A DNA stretch of 64,000 nt from Liolophura sinensis (GCF_032854445.1 NC_088304.1:11667704-11731703); one strand, 5' to 3'; positions 10,346 to 21,799 are shown, counted from the stretch's first letter. Translations and numbers: made by a program. Notes: generated from the sequence alone by a model not told the origin.

Positions 10346-10619
10346 GTGGGGAGAACAGTGTCTAACTAATACTGCTGAATGGGCTGGGGATCCTGGACGT
10401 GCGGTAGACATCTTCGGTGTGGGCTCGCACGACCTCATGTGGACAAACATTGCGCCGTCAGGGCTGGACAGTGTGGAGAGACACCAGCCGTTGGATAACG
10501 ACTGACGCAAGGTCAAGCCAACCTCGGAGACGTCTACAGCTAGTTTCTGCAACCTAGCCCAGACTTGCCCATCGCGAACGGCACGCTTGGGTAGGGATTC
10601 GGGGTTGACTCTTTCTGAA

Positions 10620-11620
10620 GATAAAGTATTTAGACAGTTGCCTTGATTTAATTAACCTACCACGCATCTTTAATGAACCTGATGTTCGTAGTGCTGTGCC
10701 TAATTATTTAATACCAAGAGCCACCTTGCATATCCTATGAGTATACAAAGCCTATCGCTTCCAAAATTTTCAATTATTCCCAGGCCATCAAGGTGTTCGA
10801 TTTGGCGACATATATTTCTGGCGGCTATAACTGTGATTGTGAATCCTCAGTCTTTACCTACGACAAATGTAAACATGTCCTGACTGGTGACCTTAATATT
10901 ATTAAGAATCATGATCTAAGGAATCTTTTTGTGAGGAGTCCTAAGTATAGAGAAAAGTAATGTCAACATTCGATCAAACAAAAAAAATATCATCTCGGCG
11001 CTTAAGGAGTATGTTAAAAAATGGTCAAAACGGTAGAAAGTGGATTCTTCGGTACTTAACGATTGGCTTGAGATTGTCAAAAAGAAAGTTAGTTTAACTA
11101 TTGATGCTCTACCTAAAGTTAAACAGGTCTGAAGGATCCCACTGTGCAAGAAACACTCGCTGACCTTCATAGTAAATTTGTGATGACTGTAGCAGACAAG
11201 GCTCCTAATAATGACATCTTTATTTGTAAGAATTATTATTGTCAAATTCTTGTCCAAGAGCTATATGAATCTACAACGACACCCACATATTCTGCTACTA
11301 CATGTACTGTGAAGGAACTATTTAACAAACACAAAACCTTTCTTAAAGAAAGGCGCATAAATATACCCACCCGTCACATAGAAATACCACAACTTTACTG
11401 GATTCCTATCTCGCCTTTGTAGCATTTGTCAGATCTTGCGTTAATTGTGATGACTTTAATCTGCGTCACAAGTTGCTAGTTCAAAAACTAGTTTGTCAAG
11501 GATACTCCATCAAACGCCTTCATTCTAAGTTTCTCAATTTTTACAATGAATATAACACTCTCGTTGGCAGGTATGGACAGAGCGTTCAGAATCTCTGGCG
11601 ATCTTCATTGTGATCAACCA
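10620..11620 (+). mobile_element. Penelope-like element fragment (left arm only)
   Basis: Plus-strand frames carry peptide segments known from Penelope-like elements of invertebrates: KHVLTGDLNIIKN with SPKYRE, then VADKAPNNDIFICKNYY, and LYWIP just before the reverse-transcriptase core. The core is missing, and the sequence jumps to a C-terminal piece (LVCQGYSIKRLHSKFLNFY). Several stops and shifts. It lies in a 1.44-kb insertion (10,608-12,047) that the right arm lacks. Confidence 0.6.
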
Positions 11621-11810
11621 CATAGACGGCGCTGTTATCCCTATGTACATATCTATCACGTACATGGTATTTAACAACATAGACGTTGTAGCCATGCTAA
11701 TTACATCAGCATGATGCCTTTATGAACAGTTGCAATGAAAGCGCGACTGAGATACTTGTTTAATTGTTATTTGACATGGAACTCATTCACGGACTACGAA
11801 TTTGAACGTT

Positions 11811-12046
11811 GATATGGAATTCATGCCTGGAATATTCATTGTCTGCCCAGCATCATTGAAAACTGAGGACCGCTTCTCTCTCGTGTGTTACCGGCTTTAT
11901 TTCTTATTTATATAATTTCTTACATACCTTTGTCTTCGGAAGTTAGTGTTAAACGTTGTTGTGGAAATGGATCTTGCGATTATCGACTTGGAACCCCCTT
12001 TACGGACTACGAATGGTATAGGAATGTCGGACTTGACGCTTATATC
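11811..12046 (+). repeat. 236-bp dispersed module, copy 2
   Basis: Same module as 4,857-5,092, opposite orientation. It forms the distal end of the left-arm-specific insertion. Its ORF can be read from a GTG only and is not credible as a gene. Confidence 0.6.
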
Positions 12047-12187
12047 TATGGGATATTGTGGAATCTCAGCAGAGGGTTGGGAGAATCAGATCGTTTCATA
12101 ATGGCAGCGTCTTGTTGATCGTGGTCTGGCATTCCAAAGGCAGATATTACAGCCGTAGGAGCTGTAAAGGACAGATCCTTCGCAAAG

Positions 12188-12290
12188 GTTGGTGGTTTCC
12201 TCCAGCCATATACCTATCGTCCTTCGTATAGGTGAACAACTATTGATTACAGCGTTAACGTCAATCAGTCAGTCAATCACTCAAGACAAT
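12188..12290 (+). repeat. Fragment of a second SINE family, left arm
   Basis: 'ggttggtggtttcctccagcc' through 'cgttaacgtcaatcagtcagtcaatc'. Its mate is at 25,395-25,500 (minus). The same family occurs more completely at 14,340-14,580. Confidence 0.55.
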
Positions 12291-12299
12291 GTTTTGTTC

Positions 12300-13740
12300 A
12301 TTCTTCTAATTCAATGCGATTTTAGACCGTCTACTACTTGCTACGGTGTCAAACATGCCGTCTTAAAAATGTCATTTGCTTACTTCAAAGCAGGCTTTAT
12401 ATGGCCACTTATACGGTCAGAGAACATACAATGCTGTTTTAAACTAAGCAAATGGCATTCCTGAGACGGCAGCTTTTGACAAAGTAACGAGTACCTGACG
12501 GTGTAAGATAGCATTAAATAAGAAGAATGAACACCATACTGTCGTTTAATCTCCTTTCCAGGGCGTCTGCGACTTGCCCTGGATGTTTTTGACCCTATAA
12601 ATCCTGTTGTAAACTAAGCAATTTTCATTCCTTAAAAAAGCATTTTTGACACCGTAGCAAGTAGCAGACGGTCCTAGATGGCATTAAATATTAAAAATGA
12701 ACATCAAACTGTCGTTTAATCGCCTTTCCAGGGCGTCTGCAACCTGCACTGTATGTTTCTGACTTTATAAGTGGCCCTTTACAGCCTGTTTTATTCTAAG
12801 CAAATGACATTTTTGAGAAGGCATTTTTCACATCGTAACACGTTGGAGACGGTCTAAGATGGCACTAAATATGAAAACTGAACACGATACTGTCGTTTAA
12901 TCGCCTTTCTTGGCCATCTGCGACTTGCACTGTATGTTTTTTGACCTTATAATTGGCCATACAAAGCCTGCTTTAAAGTCAACAAATGGCATTTTTGGGA
13001 AAGAATTCTTGACACTGTACGAAGTAGCAGAAGATTTAAGATGGTATATTAAGAATGAACAGCGTACTGTTGTTTAATTGTCTTTCCAGGGCGTTTGCGA
13101 CACTTCCATTGTATGTTTGGTGACCCTTTAAGTGGCCCTATGAAACCTGTTTTGAAGTAATCAAATGGCATTTTTGAGAAAGCATTTTTGGCACAGGAAA
13201 AAGCAGTAGCAGGTCTAAGACGGCATTAAATATTAAGAATGAACAACATGCTGTCGTTTAATCGACTTTTCAGGGCGTCTGCGACTTGTACTGTATGTTT
13301 TCTTGCCCTAAAAGTATGAAGCCTGTTTTGAACTGAGCAGTTGGTATTTTTGAGAAACCATTTTTGACACCGCAGCAAGTAGCTAATTGATGACATTGAA
13401 TATTAAGAATGATCCCCATACTATCGTTTAATCATCTTTTCATGGCGTCTGCGACTTCCACTGTGTTTTTTTTACTATAATAATATGGCTTTTAAGCAAC
13501 CATATTTCTCGTGAAATGAATTTTTAGAGGACATTTTTGACACCTAGCCATGTTGCAATTGGCATTTTTGAGAAAATCAGCAAGTAGCAAAGATAGCACT
13601 AAATATTAACAATGAACAGGATACTGTCGTTTAATCCCCCTTTTAGGGTGTCAGTGCCTTACACTGTATGTTTTCTAACCTTAAAATTGTACTATACGGT
13701 CAGTTATACGGTTTGAGATTGCGTTGAATATTGCGAATGA
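12300..13740 (+). repeat. Satellite of about 175 bp, left arm, about 7-8 units
   Basis: Recurring markers 'gtcgtttaatc', 'cagggcgtctgcgactt', 'gtatgttt' and 'caaatggcatttttgag' recur at intervals of 167-202 bases (12,545, 12,712, 12,892, 13,070, 13,253, 13,425, 13,627). Units are 75-90 percent alike by eye. The array is inverted at 24,000-25,390. No coding potential. Confidence 0.9.
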
Positions 13741-14202
13741 ACATATTTACTCCACAGCCTATATGAGTTTGACTGCATATTAACTGACCATAGATATGTA
13801 CCTCTAGGGCCGATTATAGTTAAAAGAGGGCCCATTTCAAAAAGGTATTTTTGGCACTAAACTCGTTCGAAATGTGAAAATATATCTTATGTTTTCAGTA
13901 AGAATGAAATTTGTCTTTTTGGACGAACTGTTAACTACCTAAGTAGCACGCTATTATAGATATCACATTCGTGCACAAGATGTATCCATGATCAGCTGAA
14001 TGTTGCTTTACAAAGTAAAGTTGACACAATGATGCATCACAACATTCAGCTCCATATTAGCAGCTGGACGAGTTGCATTCTGGCTAATATAGAGTTAAAT
14101 GTTGTGTTGGAATCTTGTGCCAACTGTACCGAGCTTACATTGTACTTAGTCCCTTTCTTTATTACTGCTTTTTTTATTCTGCAACGCAACCATCGTATGC
14201 AC
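13741..14202 (+). other. Innermost arm sequence
   Basis: Non-coding. Matches 23,501-24,000 in reverse with high identity. The match ends sharply at 14,202, marking the inner edge of the arm. Confidence 0.7.
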
Positions 14203-14858
14203 TACAAATCCAATCCGTTGACATATTCAATCATTTATAGCTAGATAATCAGAGGTGTTCAGCGGTCAATGGTCTCCGACATATTGGAGCAAAAAAGGGC
14301 GGATGTACTGAAATACTACAGAGTCTTCACTTCACCGATACCAGATTGAATGAGTGATTGACTGACTGAGTGGCGTTAACGCAGTTATTAATACTTGTTC
14401 ACTTATACGTAGGACAATAGATTTATAGTTGGACGAAACCACCAACCTTCGCAAAGGACATGTCAAACTCCCAGATTTAAAGCTGAAACCGAAGCAGCAA
14501 GGACTGGATTCGAACCCTGGACCTCGATGATTGACCTATGGCCTGATACCTTTAGCAAACCATCACTTTAACCATCTATAGTAAGCTGGACATACTGAGT
14601 TTAGCATCGACAATGTCATTAGATAACCCAGATCGAGAAAGTAAGTCCATACCGGTCGGTTTATAAGACCGATCATATTTGAATTCATGGATATTGGTAT
14701 GTCTGCATGAAAAGGTACCATAAAACGTATTAAGAAACTTGAAGAATCATATTAAAAAAAATCAGAATAAAAACATTTTTGAGGCTTATCTTATATTACT
14801 CAATAGCCCCTAATTTTAGTTATATTTTGCGTCAATGGTCAGAAATATTCCGAAATGA
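14203..14858. other. Asymmetric spacer between left arm and inner Polinton
   Basis: No counterpart on the right side, where the arm abuts the Polinton end directly. It holds the SINE-like copy at 14,340-14,580 and nothing else recognised. Confidence 0.6.
14340..14580 (-). repeat. Second SINE family, longest copy
   Basis: The reverse complement contains GGTTCGAATCC (a B-box) and the segment shared with 12,188 and 25,395 (gttaacgcagttattaatac in this orientation). Confidence 0.5.
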
Positions 14859-15130
14859 CGTCAGTGGTATAGAATGGGCCGAACGTGTCCATTTGGGGCG
14901 GAACAGCGGGCGGAGGAGGTGTCATTGAGTGTATGGTGTTGTGTGGTGTGGTGGGCTTGTAGAGTTGAGTGTTTTGAGCTGTGTCGCGCCAAAACGGATC
15001 AATGGGTGGGTTGGACCTTTCCCGCTCGAATTTCCTTAACGTCCGCACCGCGTCTTCCAATGAGCGACGAACTGGATGAACCAATAAGCATTGGGTGTGG
15101 GAAACGTCGGCTTGTAAAGTTGGGTTGAGG
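14859..15130 (+). promoter_or_regulatory. Polinton terminal-repeat segment L2
   Basis: Same order as L1: ATGACGTCAG, a TATAGAAT box, a GGGGCGG-rich part, then GCGCCAAAA and TTTCCCGC. Truncated at its outer end. Role inferred only from conservation across the four copies. Confidence 0.5.
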
Positions 15131-15293
15131 AGCTCCAAATCTTACCTATGGGTTACAACGCAGTGCGTGAATTCATTCTCCTATGCGCGGGTGGGATAAA
15201 TTAAGGTCTTTGGGAGCCGTGAAGTGAAAAGCTACCACGGCTATATTATCTATCTACGTAACGCCACGTCACGCTCTCCAAGACTCTGCCATC

Positions 15294-15964
15294 ATGAAAC
15301 GACCCGCTTCTGCCTCTACTGAGATTCTACAATGTCGCAAATACCCCAACTCCCCACCAAAACGTGCCATTCTTGACCGGCAAATCGGGACTTGGTTGAA
15401 AAAACCATCCCAGACATCGACATGCTGCTGGATGCAGCCGAGTAAGCGGCCTAAACCGGCGACTTTCTGCCTGGAGCAGCCGAAACCGGCCTCGCTGAAA
15501 TCAGCGGTGGCTCTGACTAACTTGCCGTGGAATTCGTACGACGTGGGTCTCCAGCCCCACATCCTCCATTTGCAGCGCAAAGGGTACGCTCAAGGCCTCA
15601 ATAAACAAAACCCGGGAACAACCGATCAGAGCTCCCTTCCCCCCCCGTTGCTGCAGGACCGACAGCTGGTCGTCAGCATCGTTGGCGAAGCCCGTACCCG
15701 TTACCTGAAAGAGGAAGCCATGCTCATGCGCCAGGCCCTCAAGGAACCACTACCTTGGGAGACAGAGAGGAAGTAAAACAGTAACTGTGTCAATTTTTGC
15801 ACGAGACACCTATCAAGAAGGCCAACCCTCACTTCACCCTGATGTACGTGGAGCATCTGGCAGCTAACCTGCCCAAGCCCTCCAGGACAAGTCCGCAGAC
15901 GAGCTTTCTTGCCCCACCCTCGACACTTTCTTGTCGGTCAAACCATGACTACCCCCTGCCATGA
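15294..15964 (+). pseudogene. Polinton unknown ORF 1
   Basis: An open frame of 160 codons starts at an ATG (MKRPAS...). After a frameshift near 15,775 the reading continues in another frame (HETPIKKANPHFTLMYVEHL) to a TGA at 15,962. The right outer Polinton remnant has an ATG with a similar start (MKRSDSA) at 25,584. It precedes the integrase, as the first plus-strand gene of the element. I do not recognise a function. The protein is basic and proline-rich at the start. Confidence 0.45.
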
Positions 15965-16740
15965 CCTACGGTGATCATTCTACCCACAAGAACTCACAAT
16001 AAATCGGGCTCGCATGTCGGCTTGGCTGGCCTAACAGAGCGACATCCGTTACCTTCTTACCTGCATCGATATCCTCTCCAAGTACGCTTGGATCGCCCAA
16101 CAAGACGGGGCGTTGACCGTTGCACCAGCAAATGGACGAAGGAAAAGAGTTTCTGTACACACCGTTCTAGGCATTTTTAAAGGACATCGGGGTCTCCTTT
16201 TTTCACACTTTTAACGAGACCAAAACCTCCGTGGTAAAACGGTTTCATCGTACCTCGAAAGGACGCATGAACAAGTATCTCTCGCCTTACAATGCTTTGT
16301 GGTACGGGGCCACAATCGATCGTATACGGCATGCCTGATCGAAGTCAGAGCGCAAAACCAGAAATAAGTACGTCAAGCTTTGTATGGCCCACCCAAGTCC
16401 AGACGATCGATGTACCGTTTCCGCACCGGCGATTTCATGTGTATAAGTAAAGTGAAAGGGAAATTAGATAAATATCGCACCTCCCGAATTGGAGCACGGA
16501 AATGTTCCACGTCGTCCGCACCCACCTTCATTAGCCCGTGGTGTACACACTGGATGACTTGAACGGGAAACGGTTGCTCTGGACATTTTACGAGACCCAG
16601 CTGTAACCGGTGACCGCCGTGGCAGACACTTTTTATCTGAAGAACAAGATATTAAAGACGAAACGTCGCCGAGGAAGACTGTACTCCGTCTAGAGCCATC
16701 GTACCACCGCAGCAGTGGAGTCCGTATTAAATACCGGCGC
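15960..16740 (+). pseudogene. Polinton integrase with chromodomain-like C-terminus
   Basis: Pieces in shifting frames show CIDILSKYAW (first catalytic aspartate region), DEGKEF (second aspartate), AFLKD, and then a C-terminal region with FRTGDFMCISKVKG, VVYTLDDLNG and ILKTKRRRGRL. The C-terminal pieces are the segment typical of Polinton integrases ending in a chromodomain-like fold. The N-terminal zinc region is weak or missing. Multiple stops and frameshifts. The related relics at 9,930 and 25,900 have a different internal deletion. Integrase normally inserts the element with 6-bp target duplications; I could not find these. Confidence 0.7.
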
Positions 16741-16743
16741 CAG

Positions 16744-17502
16744 ATGGAAAGGCCCCCGGAGGAAATCACCCCACCAAGGTATTTTACCTGACGCTGCCTA
16801 GTAACAGCTGGCTCGGCTGTTTCCCCAACCATACCCTGGTGCATTTCATTACGAAACTGCCACAGCCCATGCATTGGAGTGGTGACTGGAAATGTGGCTT
16901 GGTAGAAATACATAACCAACGCACCTGGTTCAACGTTCCGCACGACGGAGTGTGGTATGTCATAGACTCCAAAGACGACCCAGTTAAAATTGCCAGCAGA
17001 CTATTACCCTTCACCCAACGCGCTTCCCAAGGCTTGGACAGCTTTGTTGTCCAACACAAACAACGCCAATGATCTGACGTTTAGTTTCGGTGATGTGCAG
17101 AGGAAATACACAGTGCGTTTTAGCAAAGAATTGGGGATCAGTTTCAGCCCACTTCTGAATCAGCTCTTGAAACCGTACGACTGGATAATGGGACCAGCGG
17201 ATCTGATGCATGTTAGTGCCGAAGATTTACAGATCACCACGCCAATGCTGTACTTGCACACGGACATTGTCGAACTACGCGTGGTTGACTCCACTGCTGC
17301 AGCTGGTCACTACGAAATGGAAGTAAGGGCAACACATCTCCATGACCTTCCATCACGTGGAATACATCCCCGTCGGCGCAAGCACTTCTCGACGGTCGAA
17401 ATTGAAATTAGGGGCGCTTCACGTAACGGACAGAAAGTCATGGAGGACGTGTGGGTTGGAACGTTGGTGGGTTGGGTCCAAGGTGACCAGGGTGACGGGT
17501 AA
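16744..17502 (+). pseudogene. Conserved Polinton-associated protein (function unknown)
   Basis: N-terminal part FYLTLPSNS with HFITKLPQP and GDWKCGLVEI, followed after one frame change by TVRFSKELG, a segment ending VELRVVDS, and RRKHFSTVEIEIRG. From memory this combination is shared by unnamed invertebrate proteins encoded in Polintons between integrase and capsid genes. Its usual position upstream of the capsid-region gene is kept. Frame breaks occur near 16,780 and 17,070. The second open frame (16,990-17,502, 170 codons) is the longest intact piece. It may be a structural or morphogenesis protein, but that is inference. Confidence 0.6.
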
Positions 17503-17639
17503 GCTTATAAAACGGAAGCTCCACTCGTCACCTGCACGCTGGGCCAAGAAGACGCACGCTGTCCCACAAAATTCGACTCACCAAACCACGCTCCGCGCCA
17601 GATATTTTTAGGTAAGGCCATGGCTCGCCTCGCCCCACG

Positions 17640-18720
17640 CAGAGTGTTACTCTTCAGTCAGCAGTGACTTTGCCGACGTTACCTTCTGCCAACAGCAGCG
17701 TTCGAGAAGGTCAATGGGATGCCTACAATCCCATCGCCAGCCTTAGCGACGTGGGGCCAGTGGAATTTCTATTCACCAGCGTGGACAGTGAGATTAAATT
17801 GACTTGACCAACACCATTTTGTATGTAAAGGCAAAAATTATCCACGAGGAGGTAGAGGTGTTGGAGGCCGGCAAGAGTGTAGGTTCAACCAACCTGTGGC
17901 TGCATTCGCTCCCTAAACGACAAACTCAACACCCCGCACCACGCCTACCTTTAGAAATTATTGTCTTACGGTTCAGAGGCCAACAACGCATCCACTTTGT
18001 GGTACACGAACACACCCGGGATGTTTGACAGGACGAATGAGGGCTCACTGCCGAAATTGGGTCGGTAGACATGCTGGTGCACCCACATTGTGACATCTGC
18101 CTGCAATGTGGTTATCTTCTCAACACCGTGAGCGTCGGCATTCCAAGTCCTAAGCCCACCCAAGTACGCGTTTGCCTTGATGTCCGGTGAGGAGGATGCG
18201 CTTGGAGGAGGTGTTGATCTGTGTACGCAAAGTGACCAGCAGTGTTTAAATGGGGCATTTGAAGCGTTGGAGAAAGTTCCTGCTAAGTTCCCCATCCGCC
18301 GCGTGCTGACAAAGTATTTCTCAAAGGCACAAAGGCCACACCCTCATCAACGAACAAAACCTGTTTCAGGGCAGCTTACCAACATGTTTCGTGGTGGGAT
18401 GCGTGAGCAACATGACTTTTGATGGGAGGTACGATGAAAACCCGTTCCTTTTCCAGCACTTGTTCACAAACTTCGTCGCCTTGCATGTTGACGGACGTGA
18501 AATTCCTGCAAAGCCCCTGACAGAATTTCGTCGCAACGTACATGATCATCTTCGCCAGCACGGGGGGAGCGTTTCACGACGAGGGGAATGGTGTCCATTG
18601 GGTATACCGCCAGTTTTGTGGTTCTGCCCCCTTTTTTATCACTTCACCAACCAGTGGGCCGTAATAAATTTTTCCGTCTTTTCCTGTTCAACGTTCTATA
18701 AATTACAAAAAGAGAAATGA
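17640..18720 (+). pseudogene. Polinton capsid-region protein (F54H12.2-like)
   Basis: Recognisable segments in order are YNPIASLSDVGPVEF, NTILYVKAKII, STNLWLHSL, KFPIRRVLTKYF, VVGCVSNMTFDGRY, and ENPFLFQHLF with VALHVDG. They match the invertebrate proteins commonly annotated 'uncharacterized protein F54H12.2-like', which are Polinton-encoded and generally regarded as capsid-related. Interrupted by a stop near 17,803, another near 18,028, and shifts; the last segment (18,391-18,720) is open. Copies of this gene are normally one uninterrupted reading frame. The assignment as major capsid protein is likely but not proven here. Confidence 0.65.
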
Positions 18721-18829
18721 GATGACACTCGCATACAGTGGGTTGGACTTATTTATTTCACCTTTACTGTATTTATTTCACCTTCACGGCAACACATGAT
18801 AAGGTCATGGTATAACCGTCGGTGACAGT

Positions 18830-21700
18830 TAGGTCAAATGTCCAGGTATGTGGTGCTCACACTGTCTGGCAGTGCTTTACGCTTCCCGTAAAACTAAGTG
18901 AAAGCTTTGTACTGCGTGTAGGAATACAAGCTGTTCCGCGGTATACCCAAACCTCGGTTCACGCAATTCGCGCTTTGATGGTTGCGCAACACGGAGAGGT
19001 ACACCCCCTTGTCCACATTCCCAGCGCAAACGCCTTTACTGGAGAGTTTGTCTTTACTTGTGGACTCCACGCCGTAGCAATAGTATGCCTTCGAACACAA
19101 GCTGACGAAAGCGTTACCTGTCCACTCGACTTTTAAGAGCCCCGGCATGCAGTTATCATAGTCGCAATGGTCGCAAGAAGAAAGCTCTTGTCCCGCACAA
19201 GGAGTTTGTCGCACTGGTACACCGTACATTCTATTTGCAACAGTAGGTTGTAAACGAATGGTCCTAATGTTGCTCATCACTTCGAAGGTGTCGTCATCGA
19301 TCTGGTCGACGATACGGCACCCTACACTCCCCTGTAACTTATGCATTTTTGCAAAGGCCATCCTGGTGTAGGTCTTGGTTTGTCACGGTTTTACCTCAGC
19401 TGGAATTTCCCAACAACTTCATCGTTTCGCCGATGAGTACCTTGAAAGAGTAAGCGTTGCCTTGTCGCCGGGCTTGCGTGACGGTGTCTGCAAAAGTTTG
19501 GAATGTTTGCTTAGGCGGGTATTCCATCACTTGGTAGTCTTGGATCACTACCAACCGGTGAGCGAGGTACCATTGCAGCAACGGGGTGGCCAGCAGAATT
19601 TCCGTGTCGCAGATACCCCCGATCAGCATTCACCTGAATTCGGGTGTTCATTGTCATTGACCCGTGCGAACTCATCCATGGTGGGGTCTATGTCCTCCAG
19701 ATTGACGTCGGGGTTTTTAAATAAGGGCGGGCCGGTTTGAGATGATCTGGCATGGGGATGTGACATTTGATGAAGCCAAACAACCGGCCTCGGACAACCA
19801 CTGTCGTTGTGACATGGGAAACGTGTACTGCTGCAGGAAAGCGCGCAGGGCCGGGTTTGTTTTCCGCAGGCGAAGGAAACCCTTGGGACTGGACGTACGC
19901 TGCCTTTTTGTCCGCTTCCCGGCGTAAATCTTGGGTTGTCAAGTGTCGTCGGTCGTTGTAGCTTAGCTCATCCTAGTGTGGGTGATTCAGGTGACAGCCG
20001 TAGTAGTGGTAACAGCAACTGTGGAACTGGAAGAGGCTGGGACGTCCGTCGATGTGGGCGAACCCGTCTACTTGAAATTGACAATCACCGAAACGTTTCT
20101 CCGTGTAGTTGAGCCGGTGGCCCGAGCTAATGCGACTGTCAATCCAGCCACTTTTCAGTCAGACGCGTCGCTGTGCTGGAGGGAGCGAACTTCTCCGTGT
20201 CATGTCTCCATCGGATGTAGTGACCCGGGGGCACTGGTGAGCCAAGTACAAAGCGGTAGCATCGAACCCAACGATCCGCTGACAAGAGCTTACCTCCCCG
20301 TATACGTGTCACCCCTCGTCACACCATGTACCCTGCCGCCTCCATGAACAGTATCACGTTCAAATTTTTGTACCGCAGCAGCAAGTCTTTTACGGTGCGC
20401 ACGCCGTGCTTTCTCCACATCTCCTGCACAGTCTTGTCCTCAGCGTCCGTGCACGGTTGGTGAGTGAGAACGTTGTCGAAAGCGTAGTTGGAGAGGGAGC
20501 GCCGTTTCCTCTAGGTGGGCGAGGGAATCTATGTAGATAAAAAACCAAACTATACGCGGTGAATTTGTCCCGAACCCTCCGAATGTAAGACTGTTTGGTG
20601 TCGTTGGGATCAATGCGGGCTTCCAAATGGCGTAATTTGGAATTACGCCATTTGGGCGTAACTCTCTGTAAGACAGGCGCTACTGACCTCGCTTAAGTTT
20701 TTCAGCTAAGCCATCACACATGAAGCACACGGGCTGATTGTTGTCGGGCACGTTGGAGTTCACGGTGACACTCATGGGGAAGTGGTGGGACGTCTATTCT
20801 GTAGTCGCTTCGAAGTAGTAACACGCTCGATAATGGAATATTCCGTCGTTGCCTTTCCGGAAGTAAATGGCCATTTCTGCCAACACTTGGAAAATAGTGG
20901 GTCGATTGTGCAATGTGTATTGGCGGGAATGAAAACTTAAATGTTGACGTTGAATAGGCTCTTTACCGTGTCCAGCGCACTAAAAGGCACACTGCGGAAA
21001 TGCCTGGGCTCCATCTGTACCGCCTCAATATAATTTCTGTGGTGATATCGAACCTGGTTCTCGCAGTTTTTGTAGTTGGCCCTGTCCAGATGCACGGCAA
21101 AACACCGAAGTAAACACAAATGATCCCTATACGGTCCATCAGCCCTTCCAGCTTGTGTGTTTAGTCCCTTGTTATCCTGCAAGTAGAGTGGCAACGTCCC
21201 CCCCCCTCACCGATGGGCTGATGGGGTAGCTTGTGAACAAAAAACACGTTAGTCAAGATATCTACGATCCAGTTCGTGTTGGGACGTTGTTGCTGCTCCC
21301 AGGGAGATGAGTGAGGAGTCCACGCATGTCTGCCCAACTTTCCACGCGATACGGGCCGTCGAGTACCCGGGAATTATTGGTGCTGGCGTAAAATTATCGC
21401 GCCTCTCCCATCTTTCTTCGGCGTAGGATGTAACTGAAGGTGTAGTTGACGATGAACGCTGTGGGCTGGTCATCATAGCCATCGTTCAGGTCGCTGAGCC
21501 AGTAGTTGTAGAGGTCTTGCACCGGACTGCCGCGATGGGAATGCTGACGGATGGAACGCCAATGATGCCGGTTCAGTTGACTTATGTCGCTCACACTGCT
21601 AGGCAGGAGATAATCTCGGGGTTCGGTTTGGTCGAGTTGGACGTGGCTCACTGGGTTCATCCACTTTTTCCTCTATAACTCATCCGTCTCTGGACTTGTT
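18830..21700 (-). pseudogene. Protein-primed DNA polymerase B of the Polinton, broken
   Basis: Read from 21,660 downward: SDISQLNRHHWRSIR, DHLCLLRCFAVHLD, VQEMWRKHGVRTVKDLLLR, GFIKCHIPMP, KLLGNSS (motif B region, near 19,400) and GLLKVEWTGNAFVSL with a conserved C-terminal tail ending near 18,894. This order matches Polinton family-B polymerases. Missing are a large middle part (sequence at about 19,950-20,335 is not polymerase-like) and the palm motif containing the catalytic DTDS, between the SNIRTIR and GLLKVEW segments. Stops and shifts are frequent. Convergent with the capsid gene, about 110 bases away. Confidence 0.7.
19976..20347 (+). other. 123-codon plus-strand ORF inside the polymerase gap
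   Basis: This lies where the minus-strand polymerase homology is interrupted. The product has a beta-rich look (TATVELEEAGTSVDVGEP, VYLKLTITE) and five cysteines, loosely reminiscent of an extracellular domain such as ZP. I cannot assign a family. It could be an inserted gene fragment or chance. Confidence 0.2.
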
Positions 21701-21799
21701 GAAATCTCGTCACTGGAACTGTCTTCGTTTGAGGGGTATAGATCTGCTGGTAAGACCGGGGAAGTCGCCACTGCTGCTTCTGCTTCAGTGGGTTTATGT

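Larger units (their letters stand above)
9157..10607 (-). mobile_element. Outer Polinton/Maverick end, left arm
   Basis: This is the reverse complement of 25,584-27,288. It consists of a terminal-repeat-like segment (9,157-9,640), a GGA-repeat region and an integrase relic. Compared with the right copy it has lost about 130 bases near 9,740 and about 110 bases inside the integrase. The outer limit is set by where similarity to the inner terminal repeat (R2, ending 23,501) stops. Polintons are large self-synthesising DNA transposons with virus-like genes. Only one end is present here. Confidence 0.65.
940..14202 (+). repeat. Left arm of a giant imperfect inverted repeat
   Basis: Reading this segment forward gives the same succession of blocks as reading 43,235 back to 23,501 on the other strand. 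Good anchors are 1,020-1,200 with 42,980-43,160, 2,590-2,880 with 41,590-41,890, 3,290-3,890 with 38,800-39,480, 4,100-4,470 with 38,215-38,640, 6,830-7,080 with 29,870-30,150, 8,700-9,160 with 27,285-28,020, and 13,740-14,202 with 23,501-24,000. By eye, identity in non-repetitive anchors is around 90 percent with many indels. The arms are therefore old relative to each other, and an exact assembly fold-back does not explain them. Homology fades outward near 940 and stops inward at 14,202. Confidence 0.85.

Noticed and set aside
11885-12118. 77-codon ORF with a hydrophobic start and a cysteine-rich segment, resembling a small secreted peptide precursor
   Set aside because: The frame begins at GTG, not ATG, lies in a dispersed repeat module, and the other copy (4,857-5,092) has a stop in this frame. 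No basis for calling a toxin or hormone.
15294-15580. Minus-strand ORF opposite Polinton ORF 1
   Set aside because: Shadow of the plus-strand frame, which has the better start and element context.
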